Shown: positions 1 to 9,887 of the stretch, in pieces
Layout: the number at the start of each line of letters is the position of its first letter
Position numbering within the stretch: position 1 is the stretch's first letter
Origin: Pseudomonas sp. Seg1
Lineage (GTDB): Bacteria > Pseudomonadota > Gammaproteobacteria > Pseudomonadales > Pseudomonadaceae
Length of the DNA stretch: 64,000 nucleotides
NCBI RefSeq assembly: GCF_018326005.1
Contig: NZ_AP021903.1
Location: forward strand, 248,001-312,000
Direction of reading: 5' to 3'
Made by a program: the position numbers and the translations under genes
Notes under the pieces: model-generated
What the model was told of the DNA's origin: nothing
Databases searched by the model: none
Seen by the model: the letters and a program-made list of their open reading frames with translations, nothing else

Positions 1-896
1 AATGAACAGTGCGGATCACGCAGATGCAGCAGCGCGAGGTTCTCACGGCTTTCGTTGAGCAGCGTGTCGAAGCGACAACCTTCATCGGCCAGATGCCGTT
101 GCAGGCTGCGCAGGCTCAGGTGCAAGGCCTGGGCAATGCGCTCGGCGCTGGGTTCGCCTTCCGGCAGTTGTTCTTCGATGGCGTCGCGCACCTTGCGCTC
201 CCAGGTCAACGGTTTGAGCTGGGCCATGGTGCGCTTGAGCACCGCTTCGTTGTGTTCAGCGAGTTCAGGGTTGGCGTCGTCGAGGTGGCTGTCGAAGTCG
301 GCGAGGGCGAATTCCAGACGATCTTCAACGGCGGCGAAATGCACCGGCGCGCGGAAGACTTTATGCCATTGGTGCGCGTCGCTCGGTTCAGGGCGGCGCA
401 GGTAAACCGCCAGTGGCGCGTAATCACGGCCGAGGCGATTGCGACAGGTGCGCACGTAGATTGCAGCGAAGGCGTCGATGGCTTCGAAGGCGGGAGCGGG
501 ATTGCCTGACGGAATTTTCAGACGGAACAGATAACGGTCATCGCCACGGCTCAGGTCCAGTTCCAGCGCATCGCTGACCACCGGGTGATAGCGCACGATA
601 CGTTCGAACACTTCGCGCAGGCTGCCACTGGCTACCAGGGCATAGCCGAGCGCGTGAAACGTGGTCGGGCTGACAAACCGCGACACCCGCAGACCGATGG
701 CCGGATCACCACTGGACTCCACCGCAAGCGCCCACAAGCGGGTGGTGCCGGACAGCGGATAGCGCGCGTTGGGATCGTCCATCAAGTCCGGGTCGAGCCC
801 GGCCTGTTGGCACAGGGCAGTGCTGTCCAGCCCCAGCGCGTCGAGTTGCTTGCGCAAGGCACGGGTCCAGCTGGCGAGGGAGGTCGGTTCCTTCAT
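1..896 (-). CDS. AraC-family transcriptional regulator (3' end outside window)
   Basis: Reading the minus strand from an ATG at 896 gives an open frame that runs off the left edge after 298 codons. The N-terminal part (starting MKEPTSLASWTRALRKQL) resembles the arabinose-binding-like domain of the OruR/ArgR-type AraC regulators. The last visible residues (PSAERIAQALHLSLRSLQRH, then LADEGCRFDTLL) are the first helix-turn-helix of an AraC DNA-binding domain. The second helix-turn-helix lies outside the window. The gene is divergent from the desaturase at 997, with about 100 bases between them, so it may control that gene. This is an inference from position only. Confidence 0.85.
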   Translation of the reverse strand, partial: MKEPTSLASWTRALRKQLDALGLDSTALCQQAGLDPDLMDDPNARYPLSGTTRLWALAVESSGDPAIGLRVSRFVSPTTFHALGYALVASGSLREVFERIVRYHPVVSDALELDLSRGDDRYLFRLKIPSGNPAPAFEAIDAFAAIYVRTCRNRLGRDYAPLAVYLRRPEPSDAHQWHKVFRAPVHFAAVEDRLEFALADFDSHLDDANPELAEHNEAVLKRTMAQLKPLTWERKVRDAIEEQLPEGEPSAERIAQALHLSLRSLQRHLADEGCRFDTLLNESRENLALLHLRDPHCS

Positions 897-996
897 GCTG
901 ATTGGCGCTTCCGGTCAACAGGTTGGCGTACTCGGCTACCGCGATTCGAACCCTTGCAGGGCAGGATGCGAACATCAATACCCAGAGGATGGAAGC

Positions 997-2070
997 ATGG
1001 ACCGTACTTCTGCAAGTCCCCAGCGACACAATGCTGCCCAGCGATCAGCGCATATTCGCGAAGTGGTGCTGGCCAAAGGCGTCGAATTGCGCGAGCGCTA
1101 CCCGCTTCTCAAGCATCAGGACGCCCTCGGCGCGGGGATTCTGGCCTTTGCCCTGGCTGGCATGATCGGCTCGGCGGCGCTGTACATCAGCGGCCACATG
1201 GCCTGGTGGGTGTGCCTGCTGCTCAATGCGTTTTTCGCTTCGCTCACCCATGAGCTGGAGCACGACCTGATCCACAGCATGTATTTCCGCAAGCAGCGTG
1301 TGCCGCACAGCCTGATGATGGGCCTGGTGTGGCTGGCGCGGCCGAGCACGATCAACCCGTGGATTCGCCGGCATCTGCACCTCAATCATCACAAAGTCTC
1401 AGGCACCGAGACTGACATGGAAGAACGCGCAATTACCAACGGCGAGCCGTGGGGTTTTGCGCGGCTGCTGATGGTTGGCGACAACGTGATGTCGGCGTTC
1501 ATTCGCATGCTTCGGGCGAAGACCTGGGCACACAAGTTCAGCATCATCAAACGCACGCTCAAGGTCTACGCGCCGCTGGCGCTGGTGCATTGGGGGGCTT
1601 GGTATGTGTTTCTCGGTTTCCATGCGGCGAACGGCATCGCGTACTTGCTGGGGACACCGATTGAATGGTCGGCGACCACGTTGTCGGTGATGCAGGTGAT
1701 CGATATCGCCGCCGTGGTGATCATCGGCCCGAACGTATTGCGCACGTTTTGCCTGCATTTCATCAGTTCGAACATGCATTACTACGGTGACGTTGAGCCA
1801 GGCAATGTGCTGCAGCAATGCCAGGTGCTGAATCCGTGGTGGCTGTGGCCGTTGCAGGCGTTCTGCTTCAACTTTGGCAGCAGCCACGGGATTCATCATT
1901 TTGTGGTCAAGGAGCCGTTTTATATTCGCCAGCTGACCGTGCCAGTGGCGCATAAGGTGATGCGCGAGATGGGCGTGCGGTTCAATGATTTCGGCACGTT
2001 TGGGCGGGCTAACCGGTTTGTTCGCAAGAATGAACTGGTGCAGGAAGAGGTGCGTACTGCCCGGGCTTGA
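997..2070 (+). CDS. membrane fatty-acid desaturase
   Basis: The protein has 357 residues from the ATG at 997, which follows a purine-rich GAGGATGGAAG stretch. The open frame extends further upstream, but that part lies in the promoter region and does not look like protein. Three histidine clusters typical of membrane di-iron desaturases are visible: HELEH at 85-89, HLHLNHH at 126-132, and HGIHH at 297-301. Hydrophobic stretches near 44-82, 190-220 and 228-250 fit an integral membrane enzyme. The family inserts double bonds into acyl chains, but the substrate and position cannot be told from sequence. It is divergent from an AraC regulator and has no evident link to the sulfur genes that follow. 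Confidence 0.85.
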   Translation: MDRTSASPQRHNAAQRSAHIREVVLAKGVELRERYPLLKHQDALGAGILAFALAGMIGSAALYISGHMAWWVCLLLNAFFASLTHELEHDLIHSMYFRKQRVPHSLMMGLVWLARPSTINPWIRRHLHLNHHKVSGTETDMEERAITNGEPWGFARLLMVGDNVMSAFIRMLRAKTWAHKFSIIKRTLKVYAPLALVHWGAWYVFLGFHAANGIAYLLGTPIEWSATTLSVMQVIDIAAVVIIGPNVLRTFCLHFISSNMHYYGDVEPGNVLQQCQVLNPWWLWPLQAFCFNFGSSHGIHHFVVKEPFYIRQLTVPVAHKVMREMGVRFNDFGTFGRANRFVRKNELVQEEVRTARA

Positions 2071-2088
2071 TAGGTGAGTTCAGGTCCT

Positions 2089-2181
2089 CATCGCTGGCAA
2101 GCCAGCTCCCACAGGTTTCAGTGTCATTCAAAGGATTTGTGAACGACATTGAACCTTGTGAGAGCTGGCTTGCCAGCGATA
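2089..2181. repeat. REPIN-like inverted repeat (TCGCTGGCAAGCCAGCTCCC class)
   Basis: Two arms, about 2090-2115 and 2155-2180, are near-perfect reverse complements with the core TCGCTGGCAAGCCAGCTC, separated by about 40 bases. The same arm pair recurs at 9789, 11620 and 40121. It lies between the convergent ends of the desaturase and atsA and could act as a transcription stop or mRNA-stabilising structure. Confidence 0.9.
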
Positions 2182-2199
2182 GCGATATCTCAGGCAACC

Positions 2200-3822
<1,623 letters not shown>

Positions 3823-4638
3823 TCAGCAGGCAATGAACGACAGCGGCAGATCGCGGATCTGCACCGGTACGCTCGGTTGGTAATGGTCGTCACTGGTCAG
3901 TTCGTGCAGCAGTTCTTCACGCAACTGATGGAAGTCGAAACTGCTGCGCTGACGCGGATGCGCCAGGGCAATGTCGACCACTTGCTTGATGCGCCCCGGA
4001 CGCGGCTCCATCACCACCACGCGGTCGGCCAGAAAAATCGCTTCTTCGACATCGTGGGTGACAAGGATCGTGGTGATTTTCGCGCGGGCACGGATCGCCA
4101 ACAGCTCGTCCTGCATCTGCTGACGGGTCAGCGCATCGAGCGCACCGAAAGGCTCGTCGAGCAGCAGAATCCGCGGGCTGGCGACCAGGCCGCGAGCGAT
4201 TGCCACCCGTTGCGCCATGCCGCCGGAGAGCTGGTGAGGATAGGCGCGGGTGAAATCGCGCAGGCCGACCAGATCAATGAAGTCGTTGATGCGTCGTTGC
4301 TTGTCTGCGGCGCTCAGCGGCTCATTGACCAGGCCGAGGCCGATGTTGTCGGCCACGGTCAGCCATGGAAACAAGCGGTGCTCCTGAAAGACGATGCCGC
4401 GTTCGCCACCGATGCCGCTGACGGCTTTGCCATCCACGCGGATCTGCCCGCGAAACTGCGTATCGAGGCCTACCAGCAAGCGCAACAGCGTGGATTTACC
4501 ACAGCCGCTGGAGCCGACAATGGCGACGAATTCACCCTCGGCGATGTCCAGGTTGAATTCGCGAATCGCCTCCAGTTCGAAACCGTCGACGTCGAAGGAT
4601 TTGCCTACGTGGTTGAAGCTGACAATCGGTGCGTTCAT
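3823..4638 (-). CDS. atsC: sulfate ester ABC transporter, ATP-binding protein AtsC
   Basis: This is a 271-residue ABC ATPase of the SsuB/TauB/NrtD type. Visible motifs are Walker A GSSGCGKST, Q-loop FQEHRLFPW, signature LSGGMAQRV, Walker B ILLLDEP and switch THDVEEA. The true start is the ATG at 4638, which overlaps the atsB stop as ATGA. The open frame upstream of it only shadows atsB. Its place between a double permease and arylsulfatase, with an AtsR-type binding protein encoded divergently, supports AtsC of the AtsRBC sulfate-ester importer rather than SsuB or TauB. The name rests on context as much as on sequence. Confidence 0.9.
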   Translation of the reverse strand: MNAPIVSFNHVGKSFDVDGFELEAIREFNLDIAEGEFVAIVGSSGCGKSTLLRLLVGLDTQFRGQIRVDGKAVSGIGGERGIVFQEHRLFPWLTVADNIGLGLVNEPLSAADKQRRINDFIDLVGLRDFTRAYPHQLSGGMAQRVAIARGLVASPRILLLDEPFGALDALTRQQMQDELLAIRARAKITTILVTHDVEEAIFLADRVVVMEPRPGRIKQVVDIALAHPRQRSSFDFHQLREELLHELTSDDHYQPSVPVQIRDLPLSFIAC

Positions 4639-6233
4639 GCGTGTCTCCAGCGGGTGGCGCGGATTTCCAGGCGTTGGCCAATAAGGTTGAGCAGGGCGCC
4701 GGTCAGGCCGACGAGGAGCATGCCGGCCATGATCAGGTCCATGCGCAGCAGTTGCTGGGCGCCGATCATCTGGCTGCCGATGCCGCCGTTGGACGGCATG
4801 AAATATTCGGCGCCGATGGTGCCGAGCCAGGCGTAGATCAGGCTCAGGCGAAGCCCGGCGAAGATCCCCGGTGCGGCACCCGGCAGCACCAGTCGGCGCA
4901 AGCGCTGGCCGAGGCTCAGGCGCAGCACTTGCGCGGCTTCGTTGAGTTGCGGCGAGAGGTTGGCGACGCTGCGCTGCGTGGCGATAAACAGTGGAAAGAA
5001 CGCGGCGAGGGCGACGAATACCCACTTGGCCAATTCGCCCAGACCGAACCACGCGGTGAGCAGCGGCACCCAGGCGAAAATCGCGATCTGCCGGATAGCG
5101 GCAAGCGTCGGGCCGAGCAGGCGTTCGCTGAGGTGCGACAGCCCCAACAGCAGGCCGAGGGCGAAGCCAATTCCGCCGCCCAGCAGCAAACCACCAAGGG
5201 TGCGCCCAAGGCTCAGGGCCATGCCGGTGATCAGCGTTCCGTCGAGCAAGCCGTCCCACGTGGTGTTGAGCACGGCCAGCGGGCTCACCAGAATATTGGC
5301 GTCGACCCACTGCTGATCGTTTGCTACTTGCCACAGCGCCAACAAGCCCAGCGGCAGCAGCCACGGTTGCAGCCGTTGCCAGCCTTCATAGCGCGGGCCT
5401 CGGCGGATTTCCGCAGTGGCCGGGTGCGGCCAGTGCACCAGTTTTTTATCCAGCAGCCCGATGCCGCGATCCATCGTGACGCCGATCAGACCGATGACCA
5501 CGATGCAGACGAAAACGATGTCGAGCATGAACAGCTGCCGTGCCCAGACCATCAGGTAACCGATGCCTTCGCTGGAGGCGAGCAGTTCGACGGCCAGCAG
5601 CGACGTCCAGCCGGCGGCCAGCGCCAGACGTACACCGGCCATGAATGCGGGGAGGGCGGCAGGCAACACCAGACGACGAATCAGCAAATGCGACGGCAGG
5701 CGCAGTACGGCGGCTGCTTCACGCAGTTTCGGTTGCGCATCGCGTACGCCAACCAGTGTGTGCAAAGTCACCGGAACCACAATGGCTTTGATCAGCACCA
5801 CCAGTTTCAACACTTCGCCGATACCGAAAAACACCATGAACAGCGGAATCCACGCCAGCGTCGGTACTTGCGCGAGGCCGGCGAAGGTCGGGAAGATCAA
5901 GCGTTCGAGGCGGCGACTGAAACCCAGTGCCGCCCCCAGAATCGCCCCGGCGCTGATCCCTGCCAGTAATCCCCAGAACAACCGTTGCAGGCTGATCCAC
6001 AAGTGGCTCCACAACTCGCCCTGAGACAGTTCGACTGCGCTGTTCCACACCAGTGACGGCGCCGGCAGGATTTGTTCGCTCATCCAATGATTGCGCGCGG
6101 CCAGCCACCACAGGGTGAAGAGGCTGAGTGGCAGCAGCCAGGGAAGTACACGTTGGGTCAGGCTTGGCCATGAGCGCTGACGCTTGAGCGGCGGAGCCGC
6201 CAGCGGCAGGTTGAGCAAGGATTCACGGGCCAT
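4635..6233 (-). CDS. atsB: sulfate ester ABC transporter, fused permease AtsB
   Basis: This 532-residue inner-membrane protein is made of two permease halves of about 270 residues each, where most relatives (SsuC, TauC) have one. Each half carries its own ATPase-contact loop: LREAAAVLRLPSHLLIRRLV in the first, and LNEAAQVLRLSLGQRLRRLV in the second. The ATG at 6233 is preceded by GGAGGT. The frame is open further upstream to 6323, but that part overlaps a REP-like repeat and is unlikely to be coding. A fused permease is what is known for AtsB in the ats cluster. It overlaps atsC by 4 bases, which indicates translational coupling. Confidence 0.9.
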   Translation of the reverse strand: MARESLLNLPLAAPPLKRQRSWPSLTQRVLPWLLPLSLFTLWWLAARNHWMSEQILPAPSLVWNSAVELSQGELWSHLWISLQRLFWGLLAGISAGAILGAALGFSRRLERLIFPTFAGLAQVPTLAWIPLFMVFFGIGEVLKLVVLIKAIVVPVTLHTLVGVRDAQPKLREAAAVLRLPSHLLIRRLVLPAALPAFMAGVRLALAAGWTSLLAVELLASSEGIGYLMVWARQLFMLDIVFVCIVVIGLIGVTMDRGIGLLDKKLVHWPHPATAEIRRGPRYEGWQRLQPWLLPLGLLALWQVANDQQWVDANILVSPLAVLNTTWDGLLDGTLITGMALSLGRTLGGLLLGGGIGFALGLLLGLSHLSERLLGPTLAAIRQIAIFAWVPLLTAWFGLGELAKWVFVALAAFFPLFIATQRSVANLSPQLNEAAQVLRLSLGQRLRRLVLPGAAPGIFAGLRLSLIYAWLGTIGAEYFMPSNGGIGSQMIGAQQLLRMDLIMAGMLLVGLTGALLNLIGQRLEIRATRWRHA

Positions 6234-6626
6234 GGGTGACCTCCGTTGTCGGGTTGGATCGATCAAGATCAAAAGATCGCAGCCTTCGGCAGCTCCCACA
6301 GGGGGACGCGTCCGTGAATTCACCCCTGTAGGAGCTGCCGAAGGCTGCGATCTTTAGCGGTATTAGCTTAAAACTAACGGTTATATATAATACGTTTATT
6401 GATCTATTTGGAGATAAGCCACGCCATTTAAGGCTTCTGGCCCATACGCATCCAATGCATTCGAAGAATATTTTCGATGCTGTTAATGCATACGCCGCTG
6501 CAAGCCCTATAACTGCTTGCTTAGCTCTAAAAGATATAAAAATGTGAATTTATAGTATTTAAGCGCAGGTGCTCCTTCGGCCTACTTTCGGCTCCTCAAC
6601 GCCCGTCGTGATCAGGAGCTGCACCC
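6234..6626. promoter_or_regulatory. divergent atsB / atsR control region
   Basis: These 393 bases hold no gene. The atsB-proximal part carries a REP-like repeat (6272-6355). The atsR-proximal part (about 6360-6600) is much richer in A and T than its surroundings, as expected for promoters. It contains TTATATATAATACG at 6381-6394 and GGAGATAAGCC at 6410-6420. GGAGATAAGC also occurs at 17338 upstream of tonB. I infer a sulfur-starvation control site (CysB or a LysR regulator), but no binding site is proven by the sequence. Confidence 0.5.
6272..6355. repeat. REP-like inverted repeat (GATCGCAGCCTTCGGCAGCTCC class)
   Basis: The left arm starts AAAGATCGCAGCCTTCGGCA at 6272 and the right arm ends TGCCGAAGGCTGCGATCTTT at 6355. 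The arms are near-perfect reverse complements separated by about 20 bases. A related but less perfect copy lies at 22600-22653, and a half-like piece at 37449-37490. Confidence 0.85.
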
Positions 6627-7640
6627 ATGAACCTTCCCTTCAAACGCGTTTTCAGTCTGTTCGCCGCCCCGGCTCTGGCGGGCCTGTTGGCCTTCACCGC
6701 GCATGCCGACGAACTCAAGGAAATTCGCATCGCCGTGCCCGACCTGAGCGCCGGCACCCAGCACAGCGGCGGTGGCGTGGTCGACGTATTGCGCGATCAG
6801 CAGATCTTCGAAAAGGCCTTCGCCGAACAGGGCATCAAGGTTCAGTGGAGTTTCTTCAAAGGGGCCGGGCCGGTGATCAACGAGGCGTTCGCCAATGGTC
6901 AGGTCGATCTGGCGTATCTGGGTGATCTGGCGGCGATCATCGGCAAGTCCAACGGCCTCGATACGCGGCTGCTCAGCGCCAGTGCCCGCGGGGTGAAGCA
7001 GTACCTGGGCGTCGTGCCGGGCTCGGGGATCAAGACTTTGCAGGACCTCAAAGGCAAGCGCGTGGCGATCTTTCGCGGCACCGCGACGCAGCTGTCGTTC
7101 GATGCGGCGTTGGCCAGCCAGGGCTTGAGCGAGAAGGATCTGAAGGTGATCAACCTCGACTTCACCGGCGCGACTGCCGCACTGGCGGCCAGGCAGATCG
7201 ATGCGTCGTGGGGTAGCTCCGGCCTGGCCGCTTTGCAGACCAAGGGCCTGGCTGAATTGCCGCTGAACACCAAGGATCTGGGCGGTGCTGGCAGCGTGCA
7301 GTCGGTTTTGGTGGGCAGTGGCAAGTTTGTCGATGCGCATCCGGAGGCCGTGAGCAAACTGCTCAAGGCACAAGAGCAGGCCGTGGAATGGCTGACCCAG
7401 GACAGCAACAAGGCTGCGTACGTGCAGTTGGTCTCGGGACTGGCGAGTTATCCACCGGTGATCCTCACCGAGGATCTGAAAGATCAGAAGTTGAGCGAGA
7501 TATTCCCATCGACGCTGGATCCGGTGTTCCTTGGCAGTTTGCAGGACAAGGTGGATCTGGCGGCGCAGCAGAAGCTGATTCGCAAGCCGTTCAAGGTGAA
7601 CGATTGGGTGGCGCCTGAGCTGGCAGCGGCCAAGCTCTAA
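6627..7640 (+). CDS. atsR: periplasmic sulfate ester-binding protein AtsR
   Basis: This is a 337-residue solute-binding protein of the SsuA/TauA/NrtA superfamily. A signal peptide covers about residues 1-27 (FTAHA before DELKEIRIAV). The mature part shows the GQVDLAYLGDLAAI and GIKTLQDLKGKRVAIFRGTA segments typical of this fold. An AGGAG ribosome site precedes the ATG at 6627. It is divergent from atsBC and is the likely binding protein of that transporter. In the P. putida description I recall, atsR is grouped with atsB and atsC as atsRBC, so the split into a divergent pair here is a rearrangement. Confidence 0.88.
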   Translation: MNLPFKRVFSLFAAPALAGLLAFTAHADELKEIRIAVPDLSAGTQHSGGGVVDVLRDQQIFEKAFAEQGIKVQWSFFKGAGPVINEAFANGQVDLAYLGDLAAIIGKSNGLDTRLLSASARGVKQYLGVVPGSGIKTLQDLKGKRVAIFRGTATQLSFDAALASQGLSEKDLKVINLDFTGATAALAARQIDASWGSSGLAALQTKGLAELPLNTKDLGGAGSVQSVLVGSGKFVDAHPEAVSKLLKAQEQAVEWLTQDSNKAAYVQLVSGLASYPPVILTEDLKDQKLSEIFPSTLDPVFLGSLQDKVDLAAQQKLIRKPFKVNDWVAPELAAAKL

Positions 7641-7648
7641 CGTACGCT

Positions 7649-7754
7649 GATCGTTCCCACGCTCTGCGTGGGAACGCATCAATGGACGCTCTGCGTCCGC
7701 TTTGGGACGCGGAGCATCCCGGGCTGCATTCCCACGCAGAGCGTGGGAACGATC
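7649..7754. repeat. inverted repeat (GATCGTTCCCACGC class)
   Basis: The outer arms GATCGTTCCCACGCTCTGCG at 7649 and CGCAGAGCGTGGGAACGATC ending at 7754 are perfect complements. The interior contains further palindromic GACGCTCTGCGTCC pieces. The same class recurs at 26017-26118 and 63079-63179. It separates the convergent atsR and LysR genes. Confidence 0.9.
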
Positions 7755-7757
7755 GCT

Positions 7758-8678
7758 TCAAACAGCGACGCTGATCTCTTGCTTATCCACCGCCACCAGC
7801 GTCTCGATCATCGCTCTTGCTGCCGGCGACAAGCGAAACCCGGTGCGACTGACAATCCCGCAGCGCGCATTCATGCTTTCGAGGTTCTGCGGCAGATTGC
7901 GCCAGTGCAACAACGCCAGCGAACCCTGGGCAATGTCCTCGTAAAACGCCTCTTCCGTGCCGATGCCAATGGCATTCGATTGCAGCACTACCTTCACCAG
8001 TGCCGGAAAATGCTCGGTCTCGATAGTCGGTGAGAAATCGATCCGGCCACTGAGGTTCGCCAGCAGTTTGCGGATACCCGGCGGGATCAATGTGGTCGCC
8101 AGCGGGTAATCGAACATGTCGTTGGTCGACAGGCTTTCCTTGGCCAGCAACGGGTGCCCCGGCCGGCAGAAAAACACCCCGCGCTTGGGCGTCAGCGGTT
8201 GGGTCTGGAAGTTCGGGTCCGATTCGAAATGACGGATGTCGGCAATGAAAAATTCGATCTCTTCGCGACTCAGCGCACGGCTGAGTTTTTCCCAGTTATC
8301 CACCTGAAAGCAGGTGCGCACTTTCGGGTGCGCATTGATGAATTGCGCCACCGCGTCAGGCACCAGTTTCACCGCCGGCGCCGGACCACAACCGAAGTGC
8401 ACCTCGCCGGCATCGAGCTTGGTCATCTGTGTCACTTCCGCGCTGAGCAGCGCCGCGCCCTGCACCAGGCTGAGCGCGTGTTGCAGCACCACCTGGCCTT
8501 CGGGCGTGGGGCGCAGATCCTTGTTGCCGCGATCCACCAGCACGCAACCGAACTCTTGCTCCAGCCCTTGAATGCTGCGGCTGAACGCCGGTTGGGTGAT
8601 GCCCATCGCGTCCGCCGCACGGACAAAACTGCGGTGTTCGTTGAGGGCGATGAAATAGCGCAACTGGCGAAGATCCAT
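7758..8678 (-). CDS. LysR-family regulator next to atsK (SftR-type)
   Basis: This LysR regulator has about 306 residues. The chosen start (8678, MDLRQLRYFIAL) has a GGA ribosome site 7 bases upstream. An ATG 15 bases earlier (8693) is possible but poorly spaced from its AGG. The N-terminal winged helix-turn-helix (SFVRAADAMGITQPAFSRSI) is followed by a LysR effector domain. It is divergent from atsK, as expected of its regulator. The protein at 11718-12662 is clearly its paralogue, sharing DLRQLR-FIAL, AFSRSIQ-LE and FGCGPAPA. One of the two is probably the SftR described for sulfate-ester metabolism in P. putida, but I cannot tell which. Confidence 0.85.
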   Translation of the reverse strand: MDLRQLRYFIALNEHRSFVRAADAMGITQPAFSRSIQGLEQEFGCVLVDRGNKDLRPTPEGQVVLQHALSLVQGAALLSAEVTQMTKLDAGEVHFGCGPAPAVKLVPDAVAQFINAHPKVRTCFQVDNWEKLSRALSREEIEFFIADIRHFESDPNFQTQPLTPKRGVFFCRPGHPLLAKESLSTNDMFDYPLATTLIPPGIRKLLANLSGRIDFSPTIETEHFPALVKVVLQSNAIGIGTEEAFYEDIAQGSLALLHWRNLPQNLESMNARCGIVSRTGFRLSPAARAMIETLVAVDKQEISVAV

Positions 8679-8859
8679 ATGCTTTTCCGGCATCCTAAAA
8701 ATAGCTCGAAGGCATTTGCGACGAGGGTTGCTAGAGGTTTTAAATGCAAGCTCTTATTCCGTCAACGAAGCATGTGAATATCTATTAGATGTAAATGGAA
8801 TATAGATAGAGCGATGTTTCGCTGCCGTCCAACCGTAAGCAGTCGATGAGGGTCTACCC
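8679..8859. promoter_or_regulatory. divergent LysR / atsK control region
   Basis: This 181-base divergent promoter region is AT-rich. CTTATTCC lies at 8753-8760 and GGAATATA at 8797-8804, which face each other as inverted half-sites. The same CTTATTCC word occurs upstream of the genes at 19820 and 23042. I infer a LysR-type or CysB site. No promoter can be fixed with certainty. Confidence 0.5.
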
Positions 8860-9780
8860 ATGAGCAATGCCGCACTCGCTGTAAAACCCGCTGTCCACGC
8901 GCTGGAAATTCATCCGGTGGCCGGCCGAATCGGCGCCGAGATCCGTGGCGTGCACCTGTCCGGTGAGCTGGACGCCGCCACGGTCGAAGCCATTCAACAG
9001 GCACTGATTCAGTACAAAGTCGTGTTCTTCCGTGAGCAAACCCAGCTCGACGATCAGCGTCAGGAAGCCTTCGCCCATCTGCTTGGCGAGCCAGTGGCGC
9101 ACCCGACCGTACCGGTGCGTGACGGCACCCGTTATCTGCTGGAACTGGACGGTGCCGAAGGCCAGCGCGCCAACTCCTGGCACACCGACGTGACCTTCGT
9201 CGACGCCTACCCGAAAGCCTCGATCCTGCGCTCGGTGGTGGCGCCGGCCTTCGGTGGCGACACCCTGTGGGCCAACACCGCGACCGCCTACAACGAACTG
9301 CCGACCGAGCTGCGTGAACTGGCAGACAAATTGGTCGCCGTGCACAGCAACGAATACGACTATGCCGGCGCCAAGCCTGACGTCTCGGCTGAGAAGCTTG
9401 AGCGCTATCGCAAGATCTTCACTTCGACCGTTTACGAAACCGAGCATCCTGTAGTGCGCGTACACCCGATCAGTGGTGAGAAGAGCTTGTTGCTGGGGCA
9501 CTTCGTCAAGCGCATCAAGGGTTACTCGCAAGCGGATTCGGCGCACCTGTTCGGGTTGCTGCAGAGCCATGTGATTCGTCAGGAAAACACCGTGCGCTGG
9601 CGCTGGAAGGCCGGTGATGTGGCGATCTGGGATAACCGTTCGACGCAGCATTACGCGATTGATGACTACGGCACGCAGGATCGGATCGTGCGCCGGGTGA
9701 CGCTTAAAGGTGAGGTGCCGGTGGGGGCGTCAGGGCAGCGCAGCCAGATCATCAAAGGCCCTGATATTGGCGGCGTCTGA
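8860..9780 (+). CDS. atsK: alkylsulfatase AtsK, 2-oxoglutarate-dependent dioxygenase
   Basis: The 306-residue protein is nearly identical in layout to P. putida AtsK. It uses Fe(II), O2 and 2-oxoglutarate to split alkyl sulfate esters into aldehyde and sulfate. The iron ligands are visible as WHTD (His108, Asp110) and the distal His264 in DNRSTQHYAIDD, the same numbers as in AtsK. The conserved Arg-rich end QDRIVRRVTLKGEVPVG would hold 2-oxoglutarate. The enzyme is cytoplasmic and has no signal peptide. It is divergent from a LysR regulator and lies 1.2 kb from atsR, so substrate import and oxidation are probably co-regulated. Confidence 0.95.
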   Translation: MSNAALAVKPAVHALEIHPVAGRIGAEIRGVHLSGELDAATVEAIQQALIQYKVVFFREQTQLDDQRQEAFAHLLGEPVAHPTVPVRDGTRYLLELDGAEGQRANSWHTDVTFVDAYPKASILRSVVAPAFGGDTLWANTATAYNELPTELRELADKLVAVHSNEYDYAGAKPDVSAEKLERYRKIFTSTVYETEHPVVRVHPISGEKSLLLGHFVKRIKGYSQADSAHLFGLLQSHVIRQENTVRWRWKAGDVAIWDNRSTQHYAIDDYGTQDRIVRRVTLKGEVPVGASGQRSQIIKGPDIGGV

Positions 9781-9788
9781 TCTGGCCC

Positions 9789-9880
9789 CATCGCTGGCAA
9801 GCCAGCTCCCACAGTGGAAAGTGTTGAACACAATGGATGTGTAAAACACAAATCCTGTGGGAGCTGGCTTGCCAGCGATG
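9789..9880. repeat. REPIN-like inverted repeat (TCGCTGGCAAGCCAGCTCCC class)
   Basis: The left arm is 9789-9814 (CATCGCTGGCAAGCCAGCTC) and the right arm 9854-9880. They are perfect complements over about 26 bases, with a 39-base spacer. It separates the convergent ends of atsK and the sulfatase. Confidence 0.9.
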
Positions 9881-9887
9881 CTTTTAA

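Noticed and set aside
925..985. tRNA-like T-arm (GGTTCGAATC on the minus strand) upstream of the desaturase gene
   Set aside because: The stem around the TTCGAAT loop does not pair (AAGGG versus CGCGG), and no anticodon arm or acceptor stem can be drawn.
3823..5364. 513-codon version of the AtsC gene
   Set aside because: The first 242 codons run through atsB in another frame; the ABC ATPase starts at 4638 with an ATGA overlap.
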